A DNA stretch of 64,000 nucleotides from an uncultured Azohydromonas sp. (GCF_937926365.1 NZ_CALAOH010000127.1:7886-71885); one strand, 5' to 3'; counted from the first letter of the stretch, positions 39,341 through 48,429 are shown. Notes: generated by a model from the sequence alone, not told the origin. Numbers and translations are program-made.

Positions 39341-40147
39341 ATGCTCAAGCTCGCCAACGTTTCCATGCGCTTCGGCGGCCTGCAGGTACTGCAGGACGTC
39401 AACATCGAGCTGCCCCCGGAGGGCAGCATCTTCGGCCTGATCGGCCCCAACGGCGCCGGCAAGACCACCGTCTTCAACCTCATCACCGGGCTGTTCCGGC
39501 CCACGGGCGGCGCCATCGAGTTCGGCGGCCAGAGCCTCGTGGGGCTGGCGCCGCACGAGGTCACGCGCCGCGGCATCGCGCGCACCTTCCAGAACATCCG
39601 CGTGTTCAAAGAGATGAGCCTGCTGGACAACGTAGTGGTGGGCATGCACCGCCACCTGGGTTACGGCGCTCTGGGCACGCTGTTCTCCAGCGCCGGAGTC
39701 CGGGCAGCGGAGAAGCGCGCGCGCGAGCGCGCACTGGAACTGCTGAGCTGGGTGCGGCTGGACCACAAGGCCAGCTCGACGGCCGACAGCCTTTCCTACG
39801 GCGAGCAGCGCCGGCTGGAACTGGCGCGCGCGCTGGCCACCGAGCCCAAGCTGCTGCTGCTCGACGAGCCCGTGGCGGGCATGAACGCCAGCGAGAAGAC
39901 GGATCTGATGCACGAGATCCGCAACATCCGCGGCCGCGGCTACGGCATCTTCATGATCGAGCACGACATGCGCTTCGTGATGGGGCTGTGCGAGCGCGTG
40001 GCGGTGCTGAACTTCGGCCGCATCATCTGCGACTCCACCCCCGACGTGGTGCAGCGCGACCCGCAGGTGATCGAGGCCTATCTCGGCCGTGACGAGGACC
40101 CGCTGCAGGACGCGGCGGCACACGGGGCACAGGGGGCAAAGGCATGA
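39341..40147 (+). CDS. livG: Branched-chain amino-acid ABC transporter ATPase LivG
   Basis: LivG is the first of two ATPases in the transporter. The 268-residue protein has Walker A GPNGAGKTTVFNLITGLF, the LivG-type Q-loop region IARTFQNIRVFKEMSLLDNV, the signature SYGEQRRLELARAL, Walker B LLLLDEPVAGMN, and the switch histidine in FMIEHDMRFVM. The start at 39341 (MLKLANVSMRFGGLQVL) is standard. It overlaps livF as ATGA. Confidence 0.95.
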   Translation: MLKLANVSMRFGGLQVLQDVNIELPPEGSIFGLIGPNGAGKTTVFNLITGLFRPTGGAIEFGGQSLVGLAPHEVTRRGIARTFQNIRVFKEMSLLDNVVVGMHRHLGYGALGTLFSSAGVRAAEKRARERALELLSWVRLDHKASSTADSLSYGEQRRLELARALATEPKLLLLDEPVAGMNASEKTDLMHEIRNIRGRGYGIFMIEHDMRFVMGLCERVAVLNFGRIICDSTPDVVQRDPQVIEAYLGRDEDPLQDAAAHGAQGAKA

Positions 40148-40875
40148 GCACGACGACGACCACCGCCCCGCTGCTGCGCGTGGAGGGGCTGCAGGTGGCC
40201 TACGGCCACATCGAGGCCGTCAAGGGCGTGGATTTCGAGCTGCGCGAGGGCGAGATCACGGCACTCGTCGGGGCCAACGGCGCGGGCAAGTCCACCACGC
40301 TGATGGCGCTGTCGGGGCTGGTGAAACCCAAGGCCGGCCGCTTCCTGTTCGAGGGGCAGGACCTGGGCCAGTTGAAGCCGCACCAGCGCGTGGCGCGCGG
40401 CATCGTGCAAGTGGCCGAAGGCCGCGCGATGCTGACCCAGCTCACCGTGCGCGAGAACCTGGAGCTGGGCGCCTATAGCCGCCCGGGCCGCAAGGCCAAG
40501 CCCGGCGAGATGGAGCGCATCTTCGAGCTGTTCCCGCGCCTGAAGGAGCGGCTGGACGGTTACGCCGGCAACCTCTCCGGCGGCGAACAACAAATGCTGG
40601 CCATTGGCCGCGCGCTCATGGCCAACCCGCGCGTGCTGCTGCTCGACGAACCCTCCATGGGCCTGGCGCCCATCGTGGTGCAGGAGATCTTCCGCACCCT
40701 GGTGAGCATCAACCGCACGGGGCTGACGATCCTGCTGGTGGAGCAGAACGTGCGCCAGGCGCTGCGCATCGCCAGCCAGGCCTACGTGCTGGAAACCGGC
40801 CGCATCGTGCTGCAGGGCAGCGGCCGCGCGCTGCTGGACGACCCGAAGGTGCAGGCGGCCTACCTGGGCGGCTGA
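40144..40875 (+). CDS. livF: Branched-chain amino-acid ABC transporter ATPase LivF
   Basis: LivF is the second ATPase and the last gene of the operon. The 243-residue protein has Walker A GANGAGKSTTLMALSG, the LivF-type IVQVAEGRAMLTQLTVRENLELGAY, signature LSGGEQQMLAIGRALM, Walker B VLLLDEPSMGLAP, and the C-terminal VLETGRIVLQGSGRALLDDPKVQAAYLGG. A strong terminator lies about 50 bases downstream. Confidence 0.95.
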   Translation: MSTTTTTAPLLRVEGLQVAYGHIEAVKGVDFELREGEITALVGANGAGKSTTLMALSGLVKPKAGRFLFEGQDLGQLKPHQRVARGIVQVAEGRAMLTQLTVRENLELGAYSRPGRKAKPGEMERIFELFPRLKERLDGYAGNLSGGEQQMLAIGRALMANPRVLLLDEPSMGLAPIVVQEIFRTLVSINRTGLTILLVEQNVRQALRIASQAYVLETGRIVLQGSGRALLDDPKVQAAYLGG

Positions 40876-40924
40876 GGCGCGAAGCGGTCGGGCGGGAACG
40901 CCGCCCGCTGTGACGCTCGAAAAT

Positions 40925-40950
40925 AAATAGCGGCCCGTAGGCCGCTATTT
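40925..40950 (+). terminator. Bidirectional intrinsic terminator after livF
   Basis: A perfect eleven-base-pair stem (aaatagcggcc / ggccgctattt) with a four-base loop has T tracts on both strands. It lies between convergent livF and the DUF442 gene. Confidence 0.9.
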
Positions 40951-40970
40951 CATTGGGAGGCCGGCTCTCT

Positions 40971-41330
40971 TCAGCCTTGCTGCTGCTGCGCCATCACGAA
41001 GAGCTTGGTGCTGCGCGTGCCGGTGCGGCAAAACGCCAGCACGGGTTTGGGCAGCTCCTGCAGCAACTTGGCGAAGGCCGCGGCCTCTTCCGGGGACTGG
41101 TAGCCCGGCGCCACCGGCAGGTGGCGGTACTCCAGCCCGGCGGCGAGGGCGGCCGTCTCGATGGCGCTGCTGGTGGGCTGGTCGGGACCGCCTTCGAAGT
41201 CAGGGCGGTTGTTGATCACGCTGCGGAAGCCCGCGCGCGCGACCTCGGCCATCGCCTCGGGCGGGAGCTGGGGTGCCACGCACACCTCGTCGGTGAGCGG
41301 GCGCAGTTGGATTTCGGTGGGGGTGCTCAT
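40971..41330 (-). CDS. DUF442/TIGR01244 family phosphatase-like protein
   Basis: This 119-residue cytoplasmic protein belongs to the beta-lactamase hydrolase-like (DUF442) family with a dual-specificity-phosphatase-like fold. It has the N-terminal QLPPEAMAEVARAGFRSVINNRPDFEGGPDQP and a possible phosphate-binding loop CRTGTRS with the C-x5-R pattern. Family members are often linked to sulfur metabolism as domain partners of rhodanese-like or persulfide-related proteins. Function here is unknown. Confidence 0.82.
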   Translation of the reverse strand: MSTPTEIQLRPLTDEVCVAPQLPPEAMAEVARAGFRSVINNRPDFEGGPDQPTSSAIETAALAAGLEYRHLPVAPGYQSPEEAAAFAKLLQELPKPVLAFCRTGTRSTKLFVMAQQQQG

Positions 41331-41339
41331 GGCGCCAGC

Positions 41340-41786
41340 TTAGCGGCTGAGCGCGGCCTTCACGGCGGCGGACACCAGCGCCATCTCGGCCTTGCCGGCG
41401 AGCTTGGCCTTGGCCGCGCCCATCACCTTGCCCATGTCGCCGGGGCCGGCGGCGCCCATCTCGGCCACCAGCGCGTCCACCTCGGCCTGCACCTCCTCCT
41501 GCGACAGGCGCTGCGGCAGGTAGCCTTGCAGCACCTGCATTTCCGCGGCCTCGATGTCGGCCAGGTCCTGGCGGGCGGCTTGGGTGTAGGCCGCGATGGA
41601 GTCCTTGCGCTGCTTGACCAGCTTGTCCACCACCGACACCACTTGCGCATCATCCAGCGTGATGCGCTCGTCCACTTCCTTCTGCTTGATCGCCGCCAGC
41701 AGCAGCCGGATGGTGGACAGCCGCGCCGTGTCCTTGGCACGCATGGCGGACTTCATGTCCTCGGTGATCTGGTCCTTCAGGCCCAT
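41340..41786 (-). CDS. GatB/YqeY domain protein
   Basis: This 148-residue protein is a YqeY-type relative of the C-terminal domain of the amidotransferase GatB. It has LKDQITEDMKSAMRAKDTARLSTIRLLLAAIKQKEVDER and ends with the tail-like GKVMGAAKAKLAGKAEMALVSAAVKAAL. ATG codons at 41792 and 41786 are both in frame; a GGAG site sits nine bases from 41786 and only three from 41792, so I choose 41786. It follows rpsU, a conserved arrangement. Confidence 0.9.
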   Translation of the reverse strand: MGLKDQITEDMKSAMRAKDTARLSTIRLLLAAIKQKEVDERITLDDAQVVSVVDKLVKQRKDSIAAYTQAARQDLADIEAAEMQVLQGYLPQRLSQEEVQAEVDALVAEMGAAGPGDMGKVMGAAKAKLAGKAEMALVSAAVKAALSR

Positions 41787-41820
41787 CGTCATTTCTCCAA
41801 TTCCAGTTCCAGAAATGCAA

Positions 41821-41849
41821 AAGCCCGCGACGGCGTCCCGCGCGGGCTT
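41821..41849 (-). terminator. Intrinsic terminator after rpsU
   Basis: A nine-base-pair stem (aagcccgcg / cgcgggctt) is followed on the minus strand by tttgc, giving a cttttgc tract. It lies between rpsU and yqeY, so yqeY would be reached by read-through. Confidence 0.75.
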
Positions 41850-41892
41850 GACTGTCAGAAGCAGTTCGAGCGCGAGGCTCGCGCCGAATCGA

Positions 41893-42105
41893 TCAGTACA
41901 GCTTCTTCGGCAGCTGCATGCTGCGCACGCGCTTGTAGTGGCGCTTGACGGCGGCAGCCTTCTTGCGCTTGCGCTCGGCAGTGGGCTTCTCGTAGAACTC
42001 GCGCGCACGCAGCTCGGTCAACAGGCCCAGCTTCTCAATGGTGCGCTTGAAGCGGCGCAGGGCCACATCGAACGGCTCGTTCTCTTTGACGCGAATCGTG
42101 GTCAT
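41893..42105 (-). CDS. rpsU: 30S ribosomal protein S21
   Basis: S21 is a small basic protein of the 30S subunit that helps initiation near the anti-Shine-Dalgarno region. The 70-residue product is complete: [44 protein letters not shown] and the C-terminal [10 protein letters not shown]. It has its own promoter upstream and a terminator downstream. Confidence 0.97.
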
Positions 42106-42206
42106 GAAAGGGGATGTCCTTCAGTAGTTGCGCTCGGTGTCCGGCGCCGGAGTTTTCCGGATGTCCGTGGGCCAGATCGACACGCGGGTTTGCCAGCAAA
42201 ACGCGG

Positions 42207-42237
42207 AGTATAACCTACGCGAATCAGTGCTCCGCAA
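42207..42237 (-). promoter_or_regulatory. Candidate sigma-70 promoter of rpsU
   Basis: On the minus strand TTGCGG (42237-42232) and TATACT (42212-42207) are separated by 19 bases, about 100 bases before the rpsU start. The -10 hexamer is good but the spacing is longer than ideal. Confidence 0.4.
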
Positions 42238-42358
42238 GCTGTCGTGCATCAAGACCTGCAGAAACCGCCGTCCGCGCAAGTATCCGGACCGGTGATGACG
42301 GGCGCGGGGTGTTGTGGATCAGGCCCGGGCCACGGCAGCCCGCCGCTGGCGCGCGGCT

Positions 42359-43573
42359 TCAAGCCTCGCGCGACGCCGCCATCGCCCGCGCGCAGGCCGC
42401 GGCGCTGGCCCAGGCCCACTGGAAGTTGTAGCCGCCCAGCCAGCCCGTAACGTCCACCACCTCGCCGATGAAGTGCAGCCCCGGCTGGCGCTTGCTCTCC
42501 ATCGACTGCTGGTTGAGTTCGCGCGTATCCACGCCGCCGGCCGTGACCTCCGCCTTGCGGTAGCCCTCGCTGCCGTCGGGTGTGAGTTCCCAGCGCGACA
42601 GCGCTGCGCCCAGCGCCGCCAGCTCCTTGTCGCGCGTCTGCGGCATGGGCGTGGATCCATCGACGCTCGCGCGCGCGAGCCAAGCATCGGCCAGGCGCTG
42701 CGGCAACAGCGCGGCCAGCTCGTTGCCGAGCTGGCGCTTGGACTTGCCCTTGGCCTCGCGCAGCAGCGCGCCCAGGTCGCGCCCCGGCGCGAGGTCGATG
42801 CGCAGCGGCTGACCCGGCTGCCAGAAGCTGCTGATCTGCAGCACCGCCGGGCCGCTGAGGCCGCGGTGCGTGAACAGCAGGTCCTCCAGGAAGCGCGTGG
42901 CCTTCTTGCCGCTGCCGGTCTCGATGCCCACCTCCAGCGCGATGCCCGACAGCGGCGCGAAGGCCGCCCAGGTCGGTGCGTCGAAGGTCAGCGGCACCAG
43001 GGCCGGGCGCGGCTCCATCAGGCGGTGGCCGAACTGCTTGGCCAGCCGGAAGCCGAAGTCCGTCGCGCCGATCTTCGGGATCGACAGCCCGCCCGTGGCC
43101 ACCACCAGCCGCGCGCTGCGTTGCGTGCCGCGGTCGGTGTCGGTTTCGTAGCCCTCGGCCGTGCGCCGCACCTCCAGCACCTTGCACGGCTGCCAGCGCG
43201 TGACGCGCCCGGCCTCGCACTCGGCCAGCAGCATCTCGATCACGTCCTCGGCGGAGCGGTCGCAGAAGAGCTGGCCCTTGTGCTTCTCGTGAAAGGGAAT
43301 GCGGTACTTCCTGATCAGCTCGATGAAGTCCGCCGCCGTGTAGCGCGCCAGCGCCGAGCGGCAGAAGTGCGGGTTCTCGCCCAGGTAGTTGGCGGGGCCG
43401 GCCTCGCGGTTGGTGAAGTTGCAGCGTCCGCCGCCGGAGATGCGGATCTTCTCGGCCACCTTCGGCGCGTGGTCGATGAGCAGCACCTTGAGGCCCAGTT
43501 GCCCGGCGATGCCGGCACAAAAAAGGCCGGCCGCGCCGGCGCCGACGATGACGCAATCCCATGTTTCAGACAT
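42359..43573 (-). CDS. FAD-dependent oxidoreductase of the HI0933/BaiN family
   Basis: This 404-residue flavoprotein has an N-terminal dinucleotide-binding motif (VIVGAGAAGLFCAGIAGQLG), the family signature EKIRISGGGRCNFTNREAGPANY, and the C-terminal FAD contact EVVDVTGWLGGYNFQWAWASAAACARAMA. The family is annotated as NAD(P)/FAD-dependent oxidoreductase with a substrate that is mostly unknown. It stands between rpsU and cobA with no close partner. Confidence 0.88.
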   Translation of the reverse strand: MSETWDCVIVGAGAAGLFCAGIAGQLGLKVLLIDHAPKVAEKIRISGGGRCNFTNREAGPANYLGENPHFCRSALARYTAADFIELIRKYRIPFHEKHKGQLFCDRSAEDVIEMLLAECEAGRVTRWQPCKVLEVRRTAEGYETDTDRGTQRSARLVVATGGLSIPKIGATDFGFRLAKQFGHRLMEPRPALVPLTFDAPTWAAFAPLSGIALEVGIETGSGKKATRFLEDLLFTHRGLSGPAVLQISSFWQPGQPLRIDLAPGRDLGALLREAKGKSKRQLGNELAALLPQRLADAWLARASVDGSTPMPQTRDKELAALGAALSRWELTPDGSEGYRKAEVTAGGVDTRELNQQSMESKRQPGLHFIGEVVDVTGWLGGYNFQWAWASAAACARAMAASREA

Positions 43574-43601
43574 GGGGCGCCATTGTCCGGGTTTCCCCGA
43601 A

Positions 43602-44513
43602 TCAGGCGCTGCGCCGGGTGTTCTCGGCCGCGGCGGGCGTGAGGGCCTGCGCAGCCTGCACCTGGTTCTCGGCCTGCAGTGCCAGCGTGCGGGCGTGGAC
43701 CACCTCGCCGATGACCATCACCGCTGGGCTGCCCAGCCCGGACTCGCGCAGCGCCTGCGGCAGCCGCTCCAGCGTCGTAACCAACTCGCGCTGCTGCGGC
43801 AGGCTCGCGTGCTGGATCACCGCCACCGGCGTGTCGCCGGGCAGGCCCTGCACCAGCCCGGCATGGATGCGCTCGGCTTGCGCCACGCCCATGTAGATCA
43901 CCAGCGTCAGCCCTTGCGCCGCGGCCATCGCCAGCACCGACCAGTCCGGCGTGCAGCCCCCCGGCTTGGCATGGCCGGTGACGAAGATGACGCCCTGCGC
44001 ATGCGCGCGGTGCGTCAGCGGCACGCCGATGCTCGTGGCCGCCGCCAGCCCGGAGGTGATGCCGTTGACCACGCGCACCGGGATGCCCTGCGCCTGCAGC
44101 GTCTGCACCTCCTCGCCGCCGCGGCCGAAGATGAACGGGTCGCCGCCCTTGAGCCTCACCACGCGCTGGCCGGCCAGCGCCTCGGCCGCCATCAGCCGCT
44201 CGATGAAGGCTTGCGGCGTGCTCTCGCAGCCGCCGCGCTTGCCCACCGGCACGATGCGCGGCCGGCGTTTCAGCCCGCGCAGCGCGAACTCCACCAGCGC
44301 CGTCGGCACCAGGTCATCGACCAGCAGCACCGTCGCGCGCCGGATGGCGCGCAGCGCCGCCAGCGTCAGCAACTGCGGGTCACCCGGACCGGCGCCCACC
44401 AGCGTGCAGTCGCCGGGGCCGTGGCGGCTGAAGGAGCGCTGGCCGGACAGGGCCTGCAGGCGGGCGAGGGTGGGCGTGGCAGAAGGGACGTGGGGCTCTG
44501 TCCGGTTTGTCAT
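43602..44513 (-). CDS. cobA: Uroporphyrinogen-III C-methyltransferase
   Basis: This enzyme adds two methyl groups to uroporphyrinogen III to give precorrin-2, the precursor of siroheme and cobalamin. The 303-residue protein is a stand-alone methyltransferase without the CysG oxidase/chelatase part. Motifs are LVGAGPGDPQLLTLAALRAI, VVRLKGGDPFIFGRGGEE and ITSGLAAATSIGVPLTHR. As last gene of the nirB-nirD-nasA-ybiB run, 13 bases after ybiB, it is placed to supply siroheme to NirB. Confidence 0.94.
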   Translation of the reverse strand: MTNRTEPHVPSATPTLARLQALSGQRSFSRHGPGDCTLVGAGPGDPQLLTLAALRAIRRATVLLVDDLVPTALVEFALRGLKRRPRIVPVGKRGGCESTPQAFIERLMAAEALAGQRVVRLKGGDPFIFGRGGEEVQTLQAQGIPVRVVNGITSGLAAATSIGVPLTHRAHAQGVIFVTGHAKPGGCTPDWSVLAMAAAQGLTLVIYMGVAQAERIHAGLVQGLPGDTPVAVIQHASLPQQRELVTTLERLPQALRESGLGSPAVMVIGEVVHARTLALQAENQVQAAQALTPAAAENTRRSA

Positions 44514-44526
44514 GTTTGATACCTCT

Positions 44527-45477
44527 TCAGGCGCTTTGGGCCAGCGCCTCGTCCTGCATCGCGGCCAGCGCGCCCATCAGCAGCTGCACCTGGCGCTCCA
44601 GCGGCGCCGGTACCGGCTTCTCGCCGCTGAGCACGGCCTGGATGTAGAGGGCGGTGGTGGCGGCGTCGTTCTCCCGCGGCAGCACCGGCAGCTGCGCCAA
44701 TGCACCTTCCTGGGGCGCGCAGGACAGGTCGGCGTGCAGCGTGCCCTGCAGTGTCAGATCCATGCGCGGCAGCCGACGCGGGTCGGCCACGGGCTCGCCC
44801 TCGGTGCCGCGCAGCAGCAGCATGTCGGCGCCCGTGTTCTGCGCGTACTGCGCCAGGAGCTGGCCGAACTCGGGATGGGTGTAGTTCGTGACGCGCAGCC
44901 CGCGCGCGCCGCGCACGGGGTTGAGCATCTTGGCGATGGTGTGCCCGGAGTTGCGCAGGCCGAGCACCCAGCGCACGTCCAGCAGCCGCGCCAGCGGCGG
45001 GCACAGCGCGTCGATGCGCATGTAGGCGGGCTCATGCCGCGCCCAGGCCCGCTCCACCTCCTGCACGCTGCCCACCGCGGGCAGGCCCAGGTCGCGCAGC
45101 ACCTCGGCGCTGGTCACGCGCGAGGGGTCCTGCAGCGGGCCGTGCACCAGCACGCGCGCGCCTTCCTGCGCCAGGCGCAGCGCCAGCAGCGGCGTGAGGT
45201 TGGGCAGCCGGCGCGAGCCGTTGTAGCTGGGCAGCATGACCACCGGCCGGTCGGAGGGGATGGCCAGGCAGCGCTCGTGCGCCGCGGCCAGGAAGCCCGC
45301 GAGCTCGTCGGCCGTTTCTCCCTTCATGCGCATCGCGATGGCGAAGGCGCCGATTTCCAGGTCGCTGGCGGCCCCGTCGAGCACCTGGCCCATGAGGTCG
45401 TGCGCCTGCTCCACCGTGAGCGAACGCGCGCCGTTGGCGCCGCGGCCGATTTCCTTGATGTAGGTCGAAATGCTCAT
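44527..45477 (-). CDS. ybiB: DNA-binding protein YbiB (TrpD2 family)
   Basis: This 316-residue protein has the anthranilate phosphoribosyltransferase fold (helical TYIKEIGRGANGARSLTVEQAHDLMGQVLDG, then GALAAMQDEALAQ at the end). E. coli YbiB lacks the enzyme activity and binds nucleic acids, and the phosphoribosyl-diphosphate motif of true TrpD is not evident here. Its place inside a nitrate assimilation run is seen in related bacteria, but its role there is unknown. The ATG at 45477 has GGGAGA upstream and also overlaps the TGA of a short ORF as ATGA. Confidence 0.85.
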   Translation of the reverse strand: MSISTYIKEIGRGANGARSLTVEQAHDLMGQVLDGAASDLEIGAFAIAMRMKGETADELAGFLAAAHERCLAIPSDRPVVMLPSYNGSRRLPNLTPLLALRLAQEGARVLVHGPLQDPSRVTSAEVLRDLGLPAVGSVQEVERAWARHEPAYMRIDALCPPLARLLDVRWVLGLRNSGHTIAKMLNPVRGARGLRVTNYTHPEFGQLLAQYAQNTGADMLLLRGTEGEPVADPRRLPRMDLTLQGTLHADLSCAPQEGALAQLPVLPRENDAATTALYIQAVLSGEKPVPAPLERQVQLLMGALAAMQDEALAQSA

Positions 45478-45554
45478 GTCGAATTGTCTCCCGGCCCCGT
45501 TTCGCAAGAAGCGGGCCGGCATGAGGGCGCCGGGGCGATGCGGGCGTAGCGCAT
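45474..45554 (-). CDS. Possible 26-residue small protein or leader between nasA and ybiB
   Basis: An ATG at 45554 opens a 27-codon frame whose product starts MRYARIAPAPSCRPA and has two cysteines. It is preceded by GGAGGAGG eight bases upstream, the strongest Shine-Dalgarno sequence I noticed in the window. Its TGA overlaps the ybiB ATG as ATGA. It resembles no family I know. It may be a leader that couples translation of ybiB. The alternative is that this ribosome binding site serves a TTG at 45561 in the ybiB frame, but its spacing is too short. Confidence 0.4.
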   Translation of the reverse strand: MRYARIAPAPSCRPASCETGPGDNST

Positions 45555-45609
45555 GTTCCAAACCTCCTCCTTGCTCGTGAAAGGACCGGTTCGCCGATGC
45601 GAACGGCCG

Positions 45610-48429
45610 TCAGGCCGCCACCGCCGAGGCCGCACTGGCCGGCGTGGCTTGCACCAGCGTCTTGAGCGCGGGCACGCAGGAGCCGCAGTTGGTGCCGCAG
45701 CGCAGCCGGCCCTGCAGTTGCGCCAGGCGGTCCGCGGGGTTGCCCTGGCAACTGACCAGCGCCTGGCGGATCTGCGGCTCGCTGACGTTGAAGCAGGCGC
45801 ATACCTGCTTGCCGCGCGGCGCCAGCGCCACGGGCGCCTTGGCGCCGGGGGCCAGCAGCATGCGGCCGTAGGCCTGCGCCGGCAGCTCCTCCTGCAGCAG
45901 CGCCTTGATCCAGCTTTCGGCGCTGACGTCGCCGGCCAGCAGCACCGCCTCCAGCCGGCTGTCGCCGCCGGCGCTGCTCAGCCGCACGGTGCGGCGCTGG
46001 CCGCGCTTGCGGTCCTCGTAGCGCAGCGCGCGCGCGCCGTCGGCATCCAGCCCCAGCAGCCGCTCGACTTCGTCGACCAGTTCCAGCGGCGGCGGCGCGT
46101 CGGCCGCGGCGCGGAACAGCACGCCACTGCGCTCGTGGCCGAAGGGCACGCAGCTGGCGTAGTCGAAGCGCTCCATCAGCGCGCGCAGCTGCGCGCGCGC
46201 CGCGTGCGCCCGTTCCTGCGGCAGCCAAGCCAGCGCCAGCAGCTTCCACGGCAGCTCGGCCTTGAGCAGCTTCACCGCCGCGTGCTTGAGCTCGGGCTGC
46301 TTGGAGATGGGGCAGAACGCCGGCGAGGTGAGGGCGTTCACGCCCGCCAGCGGCTCGCCGCGGCTGCTGCGGCCGGAAAGGAACTCCGAGCCCCAGTGCA
46401 TCGGGATGTAGGCCTGCGTGAGCGGGATGGCCTCGCTGGACACGGCCGGCAGCACGATGGCGCCGCGGCGCGAGGTCACGTAGACCAGCTCGCCCTCGGC
46501 CAGCTTCAGCCGCGCCATCTCCTGCGGGTTCAGCTCCACCGCCGGCTCGGGCACGTGGCCGAAGAGCCGGCCCAGCACGCCGGTGCGGCTCATGCCATGC
46601 CACTGGTCGCGCAGCCGCCCGGTGTTGAGGCTGAAGGGGAAGCGCCCATCGCGCGGCTCGGCCACGGGTTCAAAGGGCAGATCGGCGAACTTCGCCTTGC
46701 CATCGGCGGTGGGAAACACGCCGTCCTCGTACAGCCGCGCGCGGCCCTGCGATGCGCCCTCGGGCAGCGGCCACTGCTGCGGGCCCTGCGCCTCCAGCAT
46801 CGCCCAGCTCAGGCCGGTGATGTCCAGGTCGCGCCCGCGCGTGCTCTCGCGGTGCTCGTTCCACGCCGCCTCGGGGCCGGCGTAGGCGAAGAGCGACGGT
46901 TTCCCCGCGCACAGCCGGCCTTCCAGCCGCTGCGCGAACTCGGTGGCGATGGCGAAGTCGGTGCGGGCCTCGCCCGGCGCCGCCACCGCCGGGCGCACGC
47001 GGCTGATGCGGCGCTCGCTGTTGGTGACGGTGCCTTCCTTCTCGCCCCAGGTGGCCGCGGGCAGCAGCAGGTCGGCGAAGGCCGCGGTGGCGGTGTCCTT
47101 GAAAGCCTCCTGCACCACCACGAACTCCGCCCGCTGCAGCGCGCGGCGCACGGTGGCCTGGTCGGGCAGCGACTGCGCCGGATTGGTGCATGCGATCCAC
47201 AGCGCCTTGATCTCGCCGTCGGCCGCCGCCTCGAACATCTCGACGGCCGTCTTGCCCGGCCGCGAGGGCACGTCCTCCACGCCCCACAGCCGTGCCACCT
47301 CGGCGCGGTGCTCGGGGTTGGCCAGGTCGCGGTGCGCCGACAGCAGGTTGGACAACCCGCCCACCTCGCGCCCGCCCATGGCGTTGGGCTGGCCGGTGAG
47401 CGAGAAGGGGCCCGCGCCGGGCTTGCCGATCTGGCCGGTGGCCAGGTGCAGGTTGATCAGCGCCGCGTTCTTCGCGGTGCCGTTGCGGCTCTGGTTCAGG
47501 CCTTGGCAGTACAGCGACAGCGTCGGGGCGCGCGGGCCGCCCGGACCTTCCTTGCCGTCCAGCCCGGCGAACCACTTCGCGGCCGTGACGATGTCCTGCT
47601 CGCGCAGGCCCGTGATGCGCGCCGTCTCGCGCGGCGTGTACTCGCGCACCCGGTGGCGCAGCGCGTCGAAGCCGCTGGTGTGGGCGTCGATGAAGGCGTT
47701 GTCGGTCAGGCCGTCCCACAGCATCAGGTGCAGCAGGCCGTGGAACAGCGCCACGTCGGTGCCGGGCAGCAGCGGCAGGTGCAGGTCGGCCAGCTGCGCC
47801 GTCTCGGTGCGGCGCGGATCGACCACGATCAGCCGCAACGCCGGGTTGGCGCGCTTGGCGTCCTCGATGCGGCGCATGACGATCGGGTGCGCCCAGGCCG
47901 TGTTGGAGCCGGCGATGAAGAGGGTACGCGCCCGCGCCAGGTCCTCGTAGCAGGCCGGGGGCGCATCGGCGCCCAGCGTCGCCTTGTAGCCGGCCACCGC
48001 GGAGCTCATGCACAGCCGCGAGTTGGTATCGACGTTGTTGGTGCCGATCAGCCCCTTGGCCAGCTTGTTGAAGACGTAGTAGTCCTCGGTCAGCAGCTGC
48101 CCGGAAAGATAGAAGCCCACGGCGTCCGGGCCGTGGCGGCGGATCACGTCCTCGAAGCGGTCCGTGGCCAGCGACAGGGCCTCGTTCCAGCCCACGCGCC
48201 GCGGCGCCTCGCCGCGCCGGTCGCGGCGCATCGGCGCCAGGAGCCGCTGCTGCAGCGTCACGGGCGCGGCGGCGGTGAGGTGCAGCGTGCTGCCTTTGCT
48301 GCACAGCCGGCCGAGGTTGGCCGGATGCTCGGGGTCGCCGCGCACGCCGGTGATCTGCGCGCCATCGCTCTCGATGATCACGCCGCAGCCGACGCCGCAG
48401 TAGGGGCAGGTGGAACGGGTTTCAGCCAT
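45610..48429 (-). CDS. nasA: Assimilatory nitrate reductase catalytic subunit
   Basis: This 939-residue molybdopterin enzyme reduces nitrate to nitrite in the cytoplasm. The N-terminal [4Fe-4S] ligands are Cys8, Cys11, Cys15 and Cys43 (TCPYCGVGC, then GRLCSKG). The large molybdopterin-binding core includes DTNSRLCMSSAVAGYKATLG, SNTAWAHPIV and GLTDNAFIDAHTSGF. The molybdopterin dinucleotide-binding domain holds NTGRLRDQWHGMSRTG. A C-terminal Bfd-like [2Fe-2S] region (CACFNVSEPQIRQAL, then RCGTNCGSCVPAL) suggests electron delivery through that cluster. It lies 43 bases after nirD. The start at 48429 is chosen because the Fe-S motif follows at once. Confidence 0.95.
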   Translation of the reverse strand: MAETRSTCPYCGVGCGVIIESDGAQITGVRGDPEHPANLGRLCSKGSTLHLTAAAPVTLQQRLLAPMRRDRRGEAPRRVGWNEALSLATDRFEDVIRRHGPDAVGFYLSGQLLTEDYYVFNKLAKGLIGTNNVDTNSRLCMSSAVAGYKATLGADAPPACYEDLARARTLFIAGSNTAWAHPIVMRRIEDAKRANPALRLIVVDPRRTETAQLADLHLPLLPGTDVALFHGLLHLMLWDGLTDNAFIDAHTSGFDALRHRVREYTPRETARITGLREQDIVTAAKWFAGLDGKEGPGGPRAPTLSLYCQGLNQSRNGTAKNAALINLHLATGQIGKPGAGPFSLTGQPNAMGGREVGGLSNLLSAHRDLANPEHRAEVARLWGVEDVPSRPGKTAVEMFEAAADGEIKALWIACTNPAQSLPDQATVRRALQRAEFVVVQEAFKDTATAAFADLLLPAATWGEKEGTVTNSERRISRVRPAVAAPGEARTDFAIATEFAQRLEGRLCAGKPSLFAYAGPEAAWNEHRESTRGRDLDITGLSWAMLEAQGPQQWPLPEGASQGRARLYEDGVFPTADGKAKFADLPFEPVAEPRDGRFPFSLNTGRLRDQWHGMSRTGVLGRLFGHVPEPAVELNPQEMARLKLAEGELVYVTSRRGAIVLPAVSSEAIPLTQAYIPMHWGSEFLSGRSSRGEPLAGVNALTSPAFCPISKQPELKHAAVKLLKAELPWKLLALAWLPQERAHAARAQLRALMERFDYASCVPFGHERSGVLFRAAADAPPPLELVDEVERLLGLDADGARALRYEDRKRGQRRTVRLSSAGGDSRLEAVLLAGDVSAESWIKALLQEELPAQAYGRMLLAPGAKAPVALAPRGKQVCACFNVSEPQIRQALVSCQGNPADRLAQLQGRLRCGTNCGSCVPALKTLVQATPASAASAVAA

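Noticed and set aside
45477..45561. Upstream extension of ybiB from TTG at 45561 or ATG at 45518
   Set aside because: The GGAGGAGG site is too close to the TTG, the 45518 ATG has no site, and the family starts at MSISTYIKEIG.
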